This document shows positions 62,549 through 64,000 of a stretch of DNA of 64,000 nucleotides, piece by piece (the stretch's first letter is position 1; each line of letters starts with the position of its first letter). Made by a program: the position numbers and the translations under genes. The stretch comes from Consotaella salsifontis (GTDB taxonomy: Bacteria; Pseudomonadota; Alphaproteobacteria; Rhizobiales; Rhizobiaceae), in contig NZ_FUXL01000010.1 of NCBI RefSeq assembly GCF_900167365.1, forward strand, positions 62,001 to 126,000, written 5' to 3'. The notes under the pieces were generated by a model. That model was not told the DNA's origin. It worked only from the letters and a program-made list of their open reading frames with translations, and searched no databases.

Positions 62549-63301
62549 CTAGATATTGGCGTCGAAGTGCCGTCCTTCGTGGTCGAGATGCAGATAGTTC
62601 GCATCGAACATCGAAGCTTCCATCAGCGCCCGCAGATCCGGGATCGTCAGTTCGCGCTGCTTGAGGACGATCATGCCCGCCGCGCGATAGTCCTGAAGTG
62701 TGCGATTGACATGGACGAGGGAGAGGCCCGTCGCCTCGCCCAGGACCGACTGTGTTAGAGGAAACGGGCAGCTCGTGCCATTGGTCAGCCCGACCGTCCG
62801 CAGACGAAGAAACAGTTCGCACAACAGATGTCCGATCCGCTCCGCCGCGTTGCGCTGGCCGAGACTCATTGTCCATTCCCGCTGCGTTGCCGCCGCAACC
62901 AGCGCCTCCCACCACAGCGCCTGGGTGATCCGCGGATGCCGGTCGATGATCTCTTCGAAGGCCGAACGCGGGATCTCGGCGATGGTGAGCGGCGTGAGCG
63001 CGCCGATCGAATGGTCCATCTGCCGCAGAATGAAGATATTGAGATCGCATAGATCGCCAGGGACGAAGAAGGAGACGACCTGCCGCCGACCGTCCGGCAG
63101 ATCCTTGTAGCGGCGCCCCCAGCCATCCAGGAAGAGGTTGATCACCGTGGGCTGGTCGCCCTCCCGCACAATATCCTCTCCGGGCGAAAAAGTGCGTGTA
63201 CGTTGCGAAGCGATGCGGTCCAGAACCGCCATGTCTTCTGGCGACAGGCGCGTGAAAGCCCCCAGTTTGCGCGCTAGGACGTTCGCCAATCTCTGTTCCA
63301 C
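62549..63301 (-). CDS. Crp/Fnr-family transcription regulator
   Basis: A 250-residue regulator. The N-terminal cyclic-nucleotide-like barrel (VREGDQPTVINLFLDGWGRR, YKDLPDGRRQVVSFFVPGDL CDLN) lacks the Fnr cysteine cluster. The Crp HTH is at the C-terminus (PLTQSVLGEATGLSLVHVNR then TLQDYRAAGMIVLKQRELTI). Such proteins near HWE kinases are common in Rhizobiales. Ligand unknown. Confidence 0.92.
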   Translation of the reverse strand: MEQRLANVLARKLGAFTRLSPEDMAVLDRIASQRTRTFSPGEDIVREGDQPTVINLFLDGWGRRYKDLPDGRRQVVSFFVPGDLCDLNIFILRQMDHSIGALTPLTIAEIPRSAFEEIIDRHPRITQALWWEALVAAATQREWTMSLGQRNAAERIGHLLCELFLRLRTVGLTNGTSCPFPLTQSVLGEATGLSLVHVNRTLQDYRAAGMIVLKQRELTIPDLRALMEASMFDANYLHLDHEGRHFDANI

Positions 63302-63488
63302 CCCTCGATCTATCCATCGTGCTAGATAACGGCCGAGGCGCCGACGAAGATTAACCTGTCATAAAATGCGCCGTCATCCTCGGTGTTTTCTGTCCATCCG
63401 TCCAAAGAACCGCGCAAAGCGGCCGGCCCCGGCCGCACATGATCAATCGGTGAGGTGACACGGCAGCACCGCTCTGCCGGCCGGGGGC

Positions 63489-63866
63489 TTAAGTGTTCCT
63501 GCCGAGCAGCCTGGCAACGGCGGCGACGAGGTCCGAAAGCAGAACCGGCTTTTCCAAACGTTCGATGCCGACGAACTCCGGCGGAATGGCCTCCCTGTCG
63601 TAGCCGGTGATGAAGACAAAAGGGATGCCGAGGTCCTTGAGCGTCTCGGCGAAAGCGAAGGAAGGTCCCAGTCCCAGGTTGATGTCGACCACGGCGGCGC
63701 GCGGCCGCTGTTCCTCCAGCTCCATCCGAGCAGCTTCCTCACTGGAACAGGGGCCGAGAATCTCGGCTCCCGCCTCCCGAAGAACCCGGGCGGCATCGGC
63801 CGCGAGGTAATACTCGTCCTCCACCACCAGGATGCGGCACCCGCTGAAACTCGCTTCGTCCGTCAT
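63489..63866 (-). CDS. FAT-GUY single-domain response regulator
   Basis: A 125-residue receiver without output domain. It has RILVVEDEYYLA, the phospho-Asp in AAVVDINLGLG, FVFITGYDREAIPPEF (FAT-GUY motif) and Lys in LEKPVLLSD. It resembles the regulator at 57906 along its whole length. The start MTDEASFSGC is chosen; the open frame to 63986 is less typical. It lies upstream of, and in the same direction as, the Crp/Fnr gene. Confidence 0.92.
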   Translation of the reverse strand: MTDEASFSGCRILVVEDEYYLAADAARVLREAGAEILGPCSSEEAARMELEEQRPRAAVVDINLGLGPSFAFAETLKDLGIPFVFITGYDREAIPPEFVGIERLEKPVLLSDLVAAVARLLGRNT

Positions 63867-64000
63867 GCCCGATAGTCCCCCGACATCGACCTCAGACCCA
63901 TCCGCCGCGACGGTGTTGCCCCCACTCATTGGATGGCATTCGACGCCATTATTCCGCTCCAACCGGCCGGTGACAACACCTCCCATCGCCGCAACCCATA

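Overview
The window looks like a chromosomal or megaplasmid segment of a GC-rich alphaproteobacterium, most likely Hyphomicrobiales (Rhizobiales). This is inferred from gene content: HWE-type histidine kinases, FAT-GUY single-domain response regulators, an AioXSR-AioBA arsenite-oxidase cluster, CsgH-type curli genes and a basic extended ribosomal protein S21. No rRNA, complete tRNA or CRISPR array was found.

Positions 1-17178 are one end of a siphovirus-type prophage. On the minus strand, reading right to left, come small early genes, portal, an unassigned gene, HK97 protease, major capsid, HNH, tail tube, connector and neck genes, then TerS/TerL and tape measure. An Arc-type regulator and a tyrosine integrase lie on the plus strand, ending beside a partial tRNA 3' end that serves as the attachment site. 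The terminase pair sits unusually between the neck genes and the tape measure.

Positions 17179-45578 form a mosaic bounded by a 22-bp direct repeat that includes the tRNA CCA end. It holds: (i) two convergent thiamin units, each behind a TPP riboswitch (thiD; thiC-thiM-thiE); (ii) IS256, IS5 and DUF932 remnants; (iii) an arsenic block made of arsR-arsC(LMW)-arsC(Grx, frameshifted)-acr3-arsH, divergent from aioX-aioS-aioR, then a sigma-54 promoter and aioB-aioA, then arsR-arsP-thioredoxin; (iv) two sensor kinases, transglutaminase-like proteins, cspA, small unknown genes, rpsU and a hemolysin III family membrane protein. Three diverged copies of a ~140-bp repeat punctuate this stretch, each ending in a tRNA-3'-end-like motif, which suggests stepwise island accretion.

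Positions 46546-57085 are an expanded curli (functional amyloid) locus on the minus strand: three very large curlin-repeat proteins, two smaller curlins, CsgH, an AprI/Inh-SH3 periplasmic protein, CsgF, CsgG and a LuxR-type response regulator. Four of the five curlins share a C-terminal cassette, and strong hairpins follow the first two curlin genes. CsgE was not found.

Positions 57906-64000 carry stress-type signalling genes: two HWE kinases (one large and frameshifted), two FAT-GUY response regulators and a Crp/Fnr regulator. Four genes in the window (phage connector, arsC, csgG signal peptide, GAF-PAS-HWE kinase) appear to be broken by single small indels, so either consensus errors or real decay must be considered.
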